Source: Chloroflexi bacterium RBG_16_70_13 | GTDB taxonomy: Bacteria > Chloroflexota > Limnocylindria > Limnocylindrales > CSP1-4 | DNA length: 7,247 nucleotides | Assembly (NCBI GenBank): GCA_001795245.1 | Contig: MGOD01000141.1 | Coordinates: 12,291 to 19,537, forward strand | Direction of reading: 5' to 3' | Shown here: positions 1 to 5,695 of the stretch, piece after piece | How the letters are laid out: the number at the start of each line of letters is the position of its first letter | Numbering within the stretch: the stretch's first letter is position 1 | Notes under the pieces: generated by a model | The model's database searches: none | The model's input: the letters and a program-made list of their open reading frames with translations, nothing else | Told to the model about the DNA's origin: nothing | Made by a program: the position numbers and the translations under genes

Positions 1-39
1 CGCCACGGTCCACGAGAGGGTCCGTGCCCCGTCAATGAG

Positions 40-71
40 GTCGCCCCGGCGACCAGGTCTGCCGGGGCGAC
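40..71 (-). terminator. 11-bp perfect hairpin, possible terminator of the 212-aa gene
   Basis: Positions 40-50 are perfectly complementary to 61-71, with a 10-nt loop that can itself form three more pairs. The hairpin lies about 40 bp past the stop codon of the minus-strand gene ending at 109. No T-run follows the stem on either strand, so it is not a textbook intrinsic terminator. It may act as a Rho-assisted terminator or as an RNA 3'-end stabiliser. The pairing is seen directly; the role is inferred. Confidence 0.4.
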
Positions 72-82
72 GAGTTGCGCGT

Positions 83-103
83 GCATGGACCGCGGGTCCG
101 TGC
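83..103. repeat. Imperfect hairpin next to the stop codon at 109
   Basis: Positions 83-91 pair with 95-103 around a 3-nt loop. The only irregular position is 86/100: a G-U pair in plus-strand RNA, a C-A mismatch in minus-strand RNA. It starts five bases past the minus-strand stop codon and lies in tandem with the larger hairpin at 40-71, so the two may together form the 3' end of that transcript. Confidence 0.3.
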
Positions 104-108
104 CGTGG

Positions 109-747
109 TCAGCCGTTGGAATGGTCGCTCCAACTGACCTTGCCGATCGCGCCATAGACGTCGTGGGCCTCACCAGCGAGCGAGGCCGTCCCCGTGGCCG
201 GTCGGTACGTCGACGAGTAGCGGCTGTGGCTGTTGTACTGGCCCGGGATCTTGAAGCTCCAGGTGCCCGTCTCCTTGATGAGATCGCCTGACCCGCTGAG
301 CTCGAGCGCCACCGCGACACCCTCGGCAATGGAGGAGGTGTACTCGCCAGTGCAGCCGTTGTAGGTGTCAGTCCAGATGTCGATCGTCGCTGACGCCGAC
401 GCGACGGAGTAGACGCGGCCGATCGAGAGCGAACCCGGTCCCCCGCCGTACCTGAAGGTCTCGAGGTACGACGTCGTCGCGGGCTGGTTGCCGTGCGCCG
501 GGGTGCAGACAATCTCCCGGAAGGAGCCGCCGTAGAACTCGACGAACGCCGGTTCACCCTGGGCTTGCCATCCGGAGACCCAGCCGTACTCGTACGACCC
601 GGTCGCCTCATCGAAGCTGTCCCAGCCGCCCTGCGCCGTCAGCGCGGAGCCGGAGCTGTTGTACGTCGACTGACCGGCCGACACGGGCGCTGCCACGGTG
701 AGCAGCAGGGCGCTGGCTGCCAAGAAGAGACCGAATTTCCGCAGCAT
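109..747 (-). CDS. Secreted protein of unknown function, 212 aa
   Basis: I do not recognise the family. Residues 1-24 form a typical Sec signal peptide: MLRK, a hydrophobic core of about 15 residues, then VSA before Gly25, where cleavage is likely. The mature protein is rich in Gly, Ser, Tyr and Thr, has short alternating hydrophobic stretches suggesting beta strands, and has only two cysteines (Cys81, Cys132), which could form one disulfide. It has no transmembrane segment and no anchor. The open frame extends upstream to 1056, but those 103 extra residues carry no export signal and would overlap the neighbouring CapA-like gene. The ATG at 747 follows GGGAG with a 5-nt spacer and places the signal peptide at the N-terminus. 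The 277-bp gap behind the upstream gene suggests its own promoter. A structural or binding role outside the cell is only a guess. Confidence 0.8.
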   Translation of the reverse strand: MLRKFGLFLAASALLLTVAAPVSAGQSTYNSSGSALTAQGGWDSFDEATGSYEYGWVSGWQAQGEPAFVEFYGGSFREIVCTPAHGNQPATTSYLETFRYGGGPGSLSIGRVYSVASASATIDIWTDTYNGCTGEYTSSIAEGVAVALELSGSGDLIKETGTWSFKIPGQYNSHSRYSSTYRPATGTASLAGEAHDVYGAIGKVSWSDHSNG

Positions 748-752
748 CTGCT

Positions 753-759
753 CTCCCTC
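753..759 (-). promoter_or_regulatory. Ribosome-binding site fixing the start at 747
   Basis: On the minus strand GAGGGAG lies five bases before the ATG at 747. Together with the signal peptide that begins there, it decides against the longer frame starting at 1056. Confidence 0.7.
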
Positions 760-973
760 TCGGGTGATGCCGGTACCGCCGTCCCGCCGAGCCGGACGGT
801 CGTCCGACAGTGGGATGACGCCGCTACGCACCTGGCTGTTACACGCGTTCGCGAGGCGTCCGGCGTGCCGATCGCGACGATCTCGCCATGGTGTCGGGTC
901 GGGCGGTGCTGCGGACTGCGGGCCGACTCCCGCGATGTTGAGCGGTCGAGGACACGTGTCGCAGAGCCGACCG

Positions 974-992
974 AGGGCGCCCGGTGCGCCCT
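974..992 (-). terminator. 7-bp perfect hairpin after the CapA-like gene
   Basis: Positions 974-980 pair perfectly with 986-992 around a 5-nt loop. The minus-strand transcript of the CapA-like gene reaches it about 32 bases after its stop codon. There is no T-run, so termination is an inference from position and stem strength. Confidence 0.35.
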
Positions 993-1024
993 GCTCGAGG
1001 GCCGACAAGCTGCGACGCCGAGCC

Positions 1025-2542
1025 TCAACCCCCCACGAGTGCCTCCGAGGCATCACGGACTCGCTCGATCACCACCGCCCCATCTGCGCTGGTCTCCAGG
1101 AGGTTGGGCTGAACGAGGTCGACCATGACCGTCGGGTGCAGCCGGATCTGGGTCGGCCGGGCGCCCACGAAGGTGATCTCCACGATCAGGCCCTCGACCG
1201 TCTCCTCGGAGCGCGTCAGGTCGAAGATGAGATTGCCCAGCGAATAGAGGACGGGGCGTCCGTCGATGAGCTCCATGGCCCCGGCCGGGTGGCTGTGGCT
1301 GCCGAGGATGACCGTCGTGCCCGCCGCCGCCAGGGCCTGGGCGTGCCCTCGCTGCTCTGACGTCGGAACGGCCGTGTACTCGACGCCCCAGTGGGGGAGG
1401 ACCACGACAACGTCCGCGCCAGCCTCGCGGGCCGACGCGATGTCGGAACGGTAGTTGGCTGAGACGAGGCCCGCGCTGCCGGCCTGGCTCGCAGTCGCGC
1501 TGTCGGCCGGCCGGACCGAGTCGTACCCGAACAGCGCGATCCGCTGCCCGGCGATATCGAACCAGGCTGGGGCTCGGGCGGTCGCGTCATCGCGCCCGGC
1601 CCCGACATGCGCGATCCCCAGCGCGTCGAGGTGACGGATCGTCTCGGTGACGCCATCCGGGTCGGCGTTCCCGATGTGGTTGTTGGCGATGGTCACGACG
1701 TCGATCCCAGCGTGCTGGAGGCCCACCAGAAGTGCCGGGTCGAAGGTGAAGGTGAGGCCACGCGGGTGCCAGCGAAAGGCGTCGATGGCCGGCCCCTCGA
1801 GGTCGACCAAGGCCAGGTCGGCGTCCTGAAACAGGTCCCGCAGCGCACCGGCCTGGCCCGTCTGTCGTACGACCGGCAGCCGCCCGCCGGCGGCCGTGCA
1901 ACAGCGCCGGCCGGTGATCTCCGCGAAGCCCCCGTCCCAGGGATAGTCCGCTCCCAGTCCCTCCCGGACGGTCCGCTGGTAGATCGAGCGATCGAGCATC
2001 ACGTCGCCGCCGGCGACCAGAGTCCACGTCGTGGCCGGGTCGAAGGTCGGCGGGTCGGCGCCGGGCGCTGCCGGGACGAGCAGCGGCCAGGCGGCGACGT
2101 CCCGGAGGCGGTCGTTGCCGAACAGGTCGAAGCCGTCCAGGCTGAGGGCACGCACGTCCGGCGTCACCTCAGCGGCCGGGAGCAGGCCGAGCGTCCCCGC
2201 GTCGGCGTTGACCGCCACGCGGATCGCGTCAGGAGTCGACGTGGTCGCTCCCGGCAGCGTGCCGGCCACGAGGACGCGCTGGTAGGCGATGCCCCTTCCG
2301 ATCAGCGCCGCATCCAGTTCGACGCGTGAGATGCCCGTCGTCGCCGACCAGAAGCCGACCACGGGCACCAGGGCGATCACGGATGGGGTCGACCTCGGAG
2401 TCGGCCTCGGGGTCGGTTCGGGCGTCCGGATTGCGGTCGCGGTCTTCGTCGGGTGTGGTAGCGGCGTCGGCGACGGCTGCGTCGGCGCACAGGACATCAC
2501 GATGGCGACCATTGCCACCGCACCGGACCACCGACGAGCCAT
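1025..2542 (-). CDS. CapA-family (PGA_cap) metallophosphatase-like lipoprotein, 505 aa
   Basis: This is a calcineurin-like protein of the CapA/PgsA family, named for poly-gamma-glutamate capsule synthesis; many family members have no proven substrate. With the start at 2542, residues 1-18 form a lipoprotein signal ending VMSC (Cys18), followed by a Pro/Thr linker to about 53. A separate domain follows at about 55-160. The CapA domain then shows GGDVMLDR (178-185), VDLEGP (246-251), ANNH (286-289), HWGVEY (384-389), SHSHP (415-419) and YSLGN (433-437), in the family's order and spacing. The usual Asn of the NLE motif is Asp here, and adjacent cysteines (214-215) sit between the first two motifs. 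The protein should sit on the outer face of the membrane. No capsule ligase (capB/pgsB) or capC lies nearby, so a role in polyglutamate synthesis is not supported by context. The frame is open back to 2755; the ATG at 2557 is the main alternative start. Confidence 0.9.
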   Translation of the reverse strand: MARRWSGAVAMVAIVMSCAPTQPSPTPLPHPTKTATAIRTPEPTPRPTPRSTPSVIALVPVVGFWSATTGISRVELDAALIGRGIAYQRVLVAGTLPGATTSTPDAIRVAVNADAGTLGLLPAAEVTPDVRALSLDGFDLFGNDRLRDVAAWPLLVPAAPGADPPTFDPATTWTLVAGGDVMLDRSIYQRTVREGLGADYPWDGGFAEITGRRCCTAAGGRLPVVRQTGQAGALRDLFQDADLALVDLEGPAIDAFRWHPRGLTFTFDPALLVGLQHAGIDVVTIANNHIGNADPDGVTETIRHLDALGIAHVGAGRDDATARAPAWFDIAGQRIALFGYDSVRPADSATASQAGSAGLVSANYRSDIASAREAGADVVVVLPHWGVEYTAVPTSEQRGHAQALAAAGTTVILGSHSHPAGAMELIDGRPVLYSLGNLIFDLTRSEETVEGLIVEITFVGARPTQIRLHPTVMVDLVQPNLLETSADGAVVIERVRDASEALVGG

Positions 2543-2548
2543 CCGGGA

Positions 2549-2553
2549 CCCTC
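2549..2553 (-). promoter_or_regulatory. Ribosome-binding site fixing the CapA-like start at 2542
   Basis: On the minus strand GAGGG lies six bases before the ATG at 2542. The in-frame ATG at 2557 has no comparable site, and the frame upstream of it (to 2755) reads Arg-rich with no export signal. Starting at 2542 gives a compact lipoprotein signal peptide. Confidence 0.6.
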
Positions 2554-2723
2554 GCATGGGCCTAGCGTAGAGCCCTCGAATCAGTCGCCGAGCGCGGGGC
2601 TGCTGCCGCCTGCCACCCGGTGGACTGCCATCTCTTCCAACGAGCGACGACCAGCGCAGCCACTCGACCGAGTCGTCGTGGCCCTCGCCGCCGAATGACG
2701 GTCGGGTCGAAGTAACAAGGGAA

Positions 2724-2830
2724 GCCACCGAACGTCTCAGCCGACATACCGTCACGAGGACATCGGAATGCGCCCCTCACTCTCGCGCTGCACGACGACG
2801 ATCCTAGTAGCCCTTCTCGTCGTGGCCTGC
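2724..2830 (+). repeat. Duplicated leader plus lipoprotein signal peptide, copy A
   Basis: This block resembles 4401-4510. The first 30 bases match at 22 positions without gaps, including 11 identical bases (CCGAACGTCTC, 2728-2738), and that string sits exactly 40 bp before the ATG in both copies. The signal peptides that follow share 12 of the first 20 residues (S4, S6, R7, TTI at 10-12, V14, LLV at 16-18, A20) and then the lipid cysteine. Similarity stops at the linker. The block looks like a reused promoter-and-export cassette. Confidence 0.65.
2730..2753 (+). promoter_or_regulatory. Possible ECF-sigma-like promoter of the kelch gene
   Basis: GAAC at 2730-2733 is followed, after 16 bases, by CGTC at 2750-2753. 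This resembles the GAAC and CGTC elements of extracytoplasmic-function sigma promoters. The matching block upstream of 4445 keeps GAAC and the 16-bp spacing, with AGTC. The difficulty is distance: transcription would begin only about 8 bases before the ATG and would miss the Shine-Dalgarno GAGGA at 2756-2760. It may instead be an mRNA leader element. Confidence 0.2.
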
Positions 2831-4033
2831 GGGTCAGCCACGAGCCCGGACCCGAGCACGACCCCACCGCTGGCCGCGCCGACATCGTCGCCATCGGCCG
2901 CGACGCCAGCGGCGACCCCAGCCTCGACTCCGGACGGAACAGCGTCGCCGACATGGACCGCCACCGGGAGCATGACCGAGGCCCGCGCCTACCTTACGGC
3001 GGCCACGTTGCTGCCCGATGGCAAGGTGCTGGTGGCGGGCGGCTCGAGCAGCGGGTCATCGGCCTCGGCCGAGCTGTACGACCCGGGCAGCGGGTCGTGG
3101 ACCACCACCGGGAGCCTGATCGAGGATCGCGGCGGCCACACGGCCACGTTGCTGCCCGATGGCAGGGTGCTGGTGGCGGGCGGCACGGGCAGCCTCGGGC
3201 TACTGGCCTCGGCGGAGTTGTACGACCCGGGCAGCGGGTCCTGGACCGCCACCGGGAGCATGATCGAGGCCCGCTACAGTCACACAGCCACGCTGCTGTC
3301 CGATGGCAAGGTGCTGGTGGCTGGTGGCGCGGCAATCTTCACCGACGGCGATGTTTCCGGACCCGACCCATTGGCCTCTGCCGAGCTGTTCGATCCCCGC
3401 AGCGGGACCTGGACCGCCACCGGGAGCATGGCCGAGACCCACTACACAGGTACGGCGACGCTGCTGCTCGATGGCAGGGTGCTGGCGGTGGGCGGCGACG
3501 GCAGCAGCGGCGTAGTGGCCTCGGCCGAGCTCTACGACCCCAGGAATGGGTCATGGACCGTGACAGGGAGCATGGACGCGGCGCGCGCGACCCACACCGC
3601 CACGCTGCTGCTCGATGGCAGGGTGCTGGTGGCGGGCGGCGCCGTCATCGGCGTACTGGCCTCGGCCGAGCTGTTCGACCCGGGCAGCGGGACCTGGACC
3701 GCCACCGGGAGCATGAACGGGGGCCGCGCCGATCACACGGCCACGCTGCTGCCCGATGGCACGGTGCTGGTGGCAGGCGGCGTCGGCGGTAGCAGCGTCA
3801 TCGGCCTATTGGCCTCGGCCGAGCTGTTCGACCCGGACAGCGAGACCTGGACCGCCGCCGGGAGCATGGCCGAGGCCCGCGACAATCCCATGGCCACGCT
3901 GCTGCCCGATGGCACGGTGCTGGTGGCGGGCGGCTTCCATCAAGAGGGGTGTACCCCGAGTACGCCTTGCAGCGGCAGCATCGTCCCACTGGCCTCAGCC
4001 GAGCTGTACGACCCCCGCAGCGGCACCGAGTAG
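2768..4033 (+). CDS. Kelch-repeat lipoprotein, seven-bladed propeller, 421 aa
   Basis: This is a surface lipoprotein predicted to fold as a beta-propeller. The ATG follows GAGGA with a 7-nt spacer. Residues 1-20 are a signal peptide ending LVVA before Cys21, the lipidation site, and a Pro/Ser/Thr/Ala linker runs to about residue 61. Seven kelch-like repeats follow, each beginning WTxTGSM, continuing TATLLPDGxVLVAGG and ending LASAELYDP. The starting tryptophans are at 63, 111, 159, 215, 263, 310 and 361. Repeats 3 and 7 carry insertions; the one in repeat 7 holds Cys395 and Cys401, a possible disulfide loop. Kelch propellers usually have six or seven blades, so seven gives a complete ring. 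The last residue, Glu421, falls exactly where the next Trp would be, and the stop comes at once. No catalytic residues are evident, and binding of a polysaccharide or protein is the usual guess. It shares its leader and signal peptide with the gene at 4445. Confidence 0.93.
   Translation: MRPSLSRCTTTILVALLVVACGSATSPDPSTTPPLAAPTSSPSAATPAATPASTPDGTASPTWTATGSMTEARAYLTAATLLPDGKVLVAGGSSSGSSASAELYDPGSGSWTTTGSLIEDRGGHTATLLPDGRVLVAGGTGSLGLLASAELYDPGSGSWTATGSMIEARYSHTATLLSDGKVLVAGGAAIFTDGDVSGPDPLASAELFDPRSGTWTATGSMAETHYTGTATLLLDGRVLAVGGDGSSGVVASAELYDPRNGSWTVTGSMDAARATHTATLLLDGRVLVAGGAVIGVLASAELFDPGSGTWTATGSMNGGRADHTATLLPDGTVLVAGGVGGSSVIGLLASAELFDPDSETWTAAGSMAEARDNPMATLLPDGTVLVAGGFHQEGCTPSTPCSGSIVPLASAELYDPRSGTE
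2954..4030 (+). repeat. Seven tandem kelch-coding units, 141-183 bp each
   Basis: The units begin at 2954, 3098, 3242, 3410, 3554, 3695 and 3848. They are alike at DNA as well as protein level; segments such as GATGGCAAGGTGCTGGTGGC recur with few changes. Three units are 144 bp and the others differ by whole codons, so the reading frame is kept. Such DNA likeness suggests recent unit duplication or gene conversion, and it also produces long spurious frames on both strands. Confidence 0.9.
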
Positions 4034-4049
4034 GCCCAACCCCCACAGC

Positions 4050-4268
4050 GCACGATTCGCCCCCGCGGACCTCCCGAAAGGCGGCTCGAGCGTCGATCTC
4101 GCGATCGCCGTCGGGATCCTCCTCGGGTCGGAACAGTTCAGCACGGCCGGCGGCCGGACGGCGCTCATCGGGGAGCTGTCGCTCGGCAGCGAGGTCCGGC
4201 CGGTGCCGGGTCTCCTGCCGATGCTCGGTGCCCTCGACGCTCCGGAGCCCGACGGGTTCATCGTGTTG
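4050..4268 (+). pseudogene. comM: Truncated comM/yifB (Mg-chelatase-like ATPase) remnant
   Basis: In one frame (codons starting at multiples of three) this reads FAPADLPKGGSS, then DLAIAVGILLGSEQ, then TALIGELSLGSEVRPVPGLLPM. This is the hallmark of the N-terminal Lon-like/ChlI domain of ComM (YifB), where family members read close to APADLxKxGxxxDLPIAxGIL and GELxLxGxxRPVxGxLPM. Only about 60-70 of the roughly 500 residues of a full protein are present. There is no start codon or ribosome-binding site in frame, no Walker ATPase domain, and the likeness fades after about 4236. The 5' break lies within about 20 bp of the kelch stop codon. ComM is a helicase-like protein that aids branch migration in natural transformation; this copy cannot be functional. 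A complete copy may lie elsewhere in the genome. Confidence 0.75.
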
Positions 4269-4400
4269 GGGATTCTGATACCGCAAAACGCGACGCCGTC
4301 CGCCCGGACCGGCGATCAGGCTCGCCGCAGCCGCGGGGTCGATGAGGTGCGGTCGGCGGCGAGTCGGCACGTCGTCAGGGGCATGACCGCAACAGCTGGC

Positions 4401-4510
4401 GCCCCCGAACGTCTCCACTGGTACACAGTCCAGAGGGACATGGGATGCACTCGTCGCACTCACGACTCGCAACCACGATCAGCGTCGGCCTGCTCGTCGC
4501 GGCCGCCTGC
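4401..4510 (+). repeat. Duplicated leader plus lipoprotein signal peptide, copy B
   Basis: This is the partner of 2724-2830. It has the same 11-base string at 4405-4415, at the same 40-bp distance from the ATG, then AGAGGG with a 7-nt spacer, then a signal peptide aligned residue by residue with that of the kelch lipoprotein apart from one extra Ala before the cysteine. GAAC at 4407 and AGTC at 4427 keep the 16-bp spacing seen in copy A. Confidence 0.65.
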
Positions 4511-5119
4511 ACGTCAGCTGCAACCCCGGCGCCGGACGTGATGCCAACGGCGTCGCCGTCGATCACCATCACCCCGGCGGCCGCGAGCCCGACAGCGGCG
4601 GCGACCCCAGCGAGCCCGAGCCCGTCAGCGACCCCTCAGCCCACCCCGGAGCCCACGCCAGTCCCCGTGCCACCCAAGCCCACCGGGGTGACGTTCGACC
4701 AGGAGAGGCGTTGGATCGACGACGGACCGGTTGGGGAGGTCACCCAGAGAGTCACGTGGCGAGCGCCGCGGAGCGAGGGCATCGAGATCCGCGTCTACGG
4801 CGTGACCGAGTGCATCGCCGAGCCGACCAACCCACTCCCGGGCACCGGCGGGCCATGCCTTGTCGTGCACACCCCCTTGCCGCCGTCGGTCCGAACGCTG
4901 CTCGCGACGGCACGGGCGTCCGACGGCGTGGTCAGCTGGACGTGGACGCAGGTGCTCGCTGACTGCGGCGAGCCCCTCCTCGCCTCCGACCCCGCCGGGC
5001 CCGTCTACCGCGCGGTCGTGCTGGCTGCCTACAGCGCAGCGGGCCACTCGATCTTTGCCATCGCAGAGCCTGGCGAATGGTGGCGGGCGGCTGATGGTCC
5101 TGGCGACATCATCTGCTGA
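4445..5119 (+). CDS. Lipoprotein with Pro-rich linker and Cys-paired C-terminal domain, 224 aa
   Basis: Function is unknown. The ATG follows AGAGGG with a 7-nt spacer. Residues 1-21 are a lipoprotein signal ending LVAAA before Cys22. A linker of Pro, Ala, Thr and Ser with PTPEPTPVPVPP at its end runs to about residue 79. The mature domain (about 80-224) is rich in predicted beta strands, with VTQRVTWRAP (99-108), IEIRVYGVTEC (113-123), VVSWTW (162-167) and YRAVVLAAYSAAGHSIFAIA (188-207), which resembles a fibronectin-III/Ig-like sandwich. It has four cysteines, at 123, 138, 174 and the very last residue 224, enough for two disulfides. The protein should sit on the outer membrane face with the domain held off by the linker. 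Its leader and signal peptide are homologous to those of the kelch gene, but the mature parts are not alike. It is probably monocistronic. Confidence 0.85.
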   Translation: MHSSHSRLATTISVGLLVAAACTSAATPAPDVMPTASPSITITPAAASPTAAATPASPSPSATPQPTPEPTPVPVPPKPTGVTFDQERRWIDDGPVGEVTQRVTWRAPRSEGIEIRVYGVTECIAEPTNPLPGTGGPCLVVHTPLPPSVRTLLATARASDGVVSWTWTQVLADCGEPLLASDPAGPVYRAVVLAAYSAAGHSIFAIAEPGEWWRAADGPGDIIC

Positions 5120-5180
5120 GACCTCCTGCGCTACATCCTGTGCCTTGCTGTGGAAACGGGAGAAGCACAAGGACTCCAGC

Positions 5181-5258
5181 GGCCGACCCGTCGGTCTCTC
5201 TGGTCGCGAAACGACCGGGGTCCATTTCATGGCTGGCGGGCCCTTTGCTTTCCCGCCA
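5181..5258 (+). other. Three consecutive hairpins in the 3' region of the lipoprotein gene
   Basis: Stem 1 is 5181-5186 with 5191-5196 (one G-U). Stem 2 is 5200-5206 with 5212-5218 (one G-U, loop CGAAA). Stem 3 is 5234-5240 with 5252-5258, perfect, with an 11-nt pyrimidine-rich loop. They lie 60-140 bases past the stop codon at 5119. Stem 3 might end transcription, although no T-run follows it. A structured RNA is possible, but short stems are common in GC-rich DNA. Confidence 0.3.
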
Positions 5259-5329
5259 AAACCGGCCAGTCGGTCTGGGCCGCGGCGGGGGCCATTCCGC
5301 GAACCTCGCCACATCATCCGTTCACGGCG

Positions 5330-5343
5330 GCCGCCATGGCGGC
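5330..5343. repeat. 14-bp perfect palindrome
   Basis: GCCGCCATGGCGGC is its own reverse complement. A perfect palindrome without a spacer fits a dimeric protein-binding or restriction-modification site better than an RNA hairpin. There is no evidence of what binds it. Confidence 0.35.
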
Positions 5344-5616
5344 TCAGGACAGGGGCCGGCGCTCCAGGCTCCGGGCACTCGCGGTCGATCCCGGCTCAGG
5401 CCAGCCAACTCCAGCGGCAGGCGATGTGGGGCAGGACCCACCCCGACTCAGGACTCTAGTCGTCAGGAGGAAGGGGACAGATCGCTGAGTCTCGGAGGGG
5501 CTATCCCTCGCGCCCCGACCATTCCCACCAGATCGGCTCGGCATCTCGGTGTCGTTCGGCCCTTGCCGGTGGGCACTCCGCCGACCACGATGCCCGCGTT
5601 GCAGGAGGCCCTGACA

Positions 5617-5647
5617 CGCGGTCCACACCCCGGCCGCCGGGACCGCG
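5617..5647 (+). repeat. 8-bp perfect inverted repeat upstream of the NTF2-like gene
   Basis: CGCGGTCC at 5617-5624 pairs fully with GGACCGCG at 5640-5647 around a 15-nt loop. It ends 36 bases before the ribosome-binding site of the gene at 5696, so it could be an operator or a leader hairpin. Confidence 0.35.
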
Positions 5648-5695
5648 CCGAGCCACTGGCGAGACCGACCTGCCCGTTCCCGTGGAGGGAAGGTC

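Larger units (their letters stand above)
18..104. repeat. 11-bp direct repeat flanking a hairpin
   Basis: The string GGGTCCGTGCC occurs exactly at 18-28 and again at 94-104. The two copies bracket the perfect hairpin at 40-71. The repeat is too short to name as a mobile-element end, and nothing between the copies codes for protein. It could be chance in GC-rich DNA. Confidence 0.3.
748..1024 (-). other. Intergenic region between two minus-strand genes
   Basis: This 277-bp stretch separates the CapA-like stop codon from the ATG of the 212-aa secreted protein. It holds the hairpin at 974-992 near the upstream gene and the ribosome-binding site at 753-759. It should contain a promoter for the secreted protein, but I see no convincing -35/-10 pair. 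Open frames crossing it on either strand show no recognisable protein features. Confidence 0.5.
2543..2767. promoter_or_regulatory. Divergent intergenic region between CapA-like and kelch genes
   Basis: This 225-bp region lies between two divergent start codons, so it should hold promoters for both genes. It contains a 7-bp perfect inverted repeat (2645-2651 with 2672-2678) that could be an operator. At 2724-2767 it holds a leader block also present upstream of the gene at 4445. I see no clear sigma70-type -35/-10 pair for either gene. Confidence 0.5.
5120..5695. other. 576-bp non-coding stretch with several inverted repeats
   Basis: No frame here shows a plausible protein. The long frames that cross it are Arg/Pro/Gly-rich and lack supported starts. 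It holds a run of hairpins (5181-5258), a 14-bp perfect palindrome (5330-5343), a 7-bp inverted repeat (5445-5451 with 5485-5491) and an 8-bp inverted repeat close to the next gene (5617-5647). It must contain the 3' end of the lipoprotein transcript and the promoter of the NTF2-like gene, but neither can be placed with confidence. Confidence 0.5.

Noticed and set aside
1607..2329. 240-aa plus-strand open frame opposite the CapA-like gene
   Set aside because: It is the antisense shadow of a gene with six recognisable CapA motifs. Its product is charged and repetitive, with no supported start or domain.
2953..3792. 279-aa plus-strand frame rich in Arg, His and Gly within the kelch gene
   Set aside because: It is the out-of-frame reading of the tandem kelch units; its own periodicity mirrors the 48-residue repeat of the true frame.
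2954..4030. Regularly spaced repeats that might suggest a CRISPR array
   Set aside because: Units of 141-183 bp are coding, in frame and match kelch motifs; there are no short repeats with unique spacers and no cas genes.
3756..4541. 261-aa plus-strand frame that includes the comM-like segment
   Set aside because: Its N-terminal part is a shadow of the kelch gene and its C-terminal part overlaps the next lipoprotein. Only the middle is homologous to ComM, so it is not one gene.
5120..5150. String resembling the anticodon arm of a tRNA on the minus strand (GACCTCCTGCG)
   Set aside because: No T-arm consensus, acceptor stem or CCA-proximal pairing can be found around it.
4625..5317. 230-aa minus-strand frame opposite the 224-aa lipoprotein
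   Set aside because: It is antisense to a gene with a lipobox, linker and ribosome-binding site, and shows no signal or motif.
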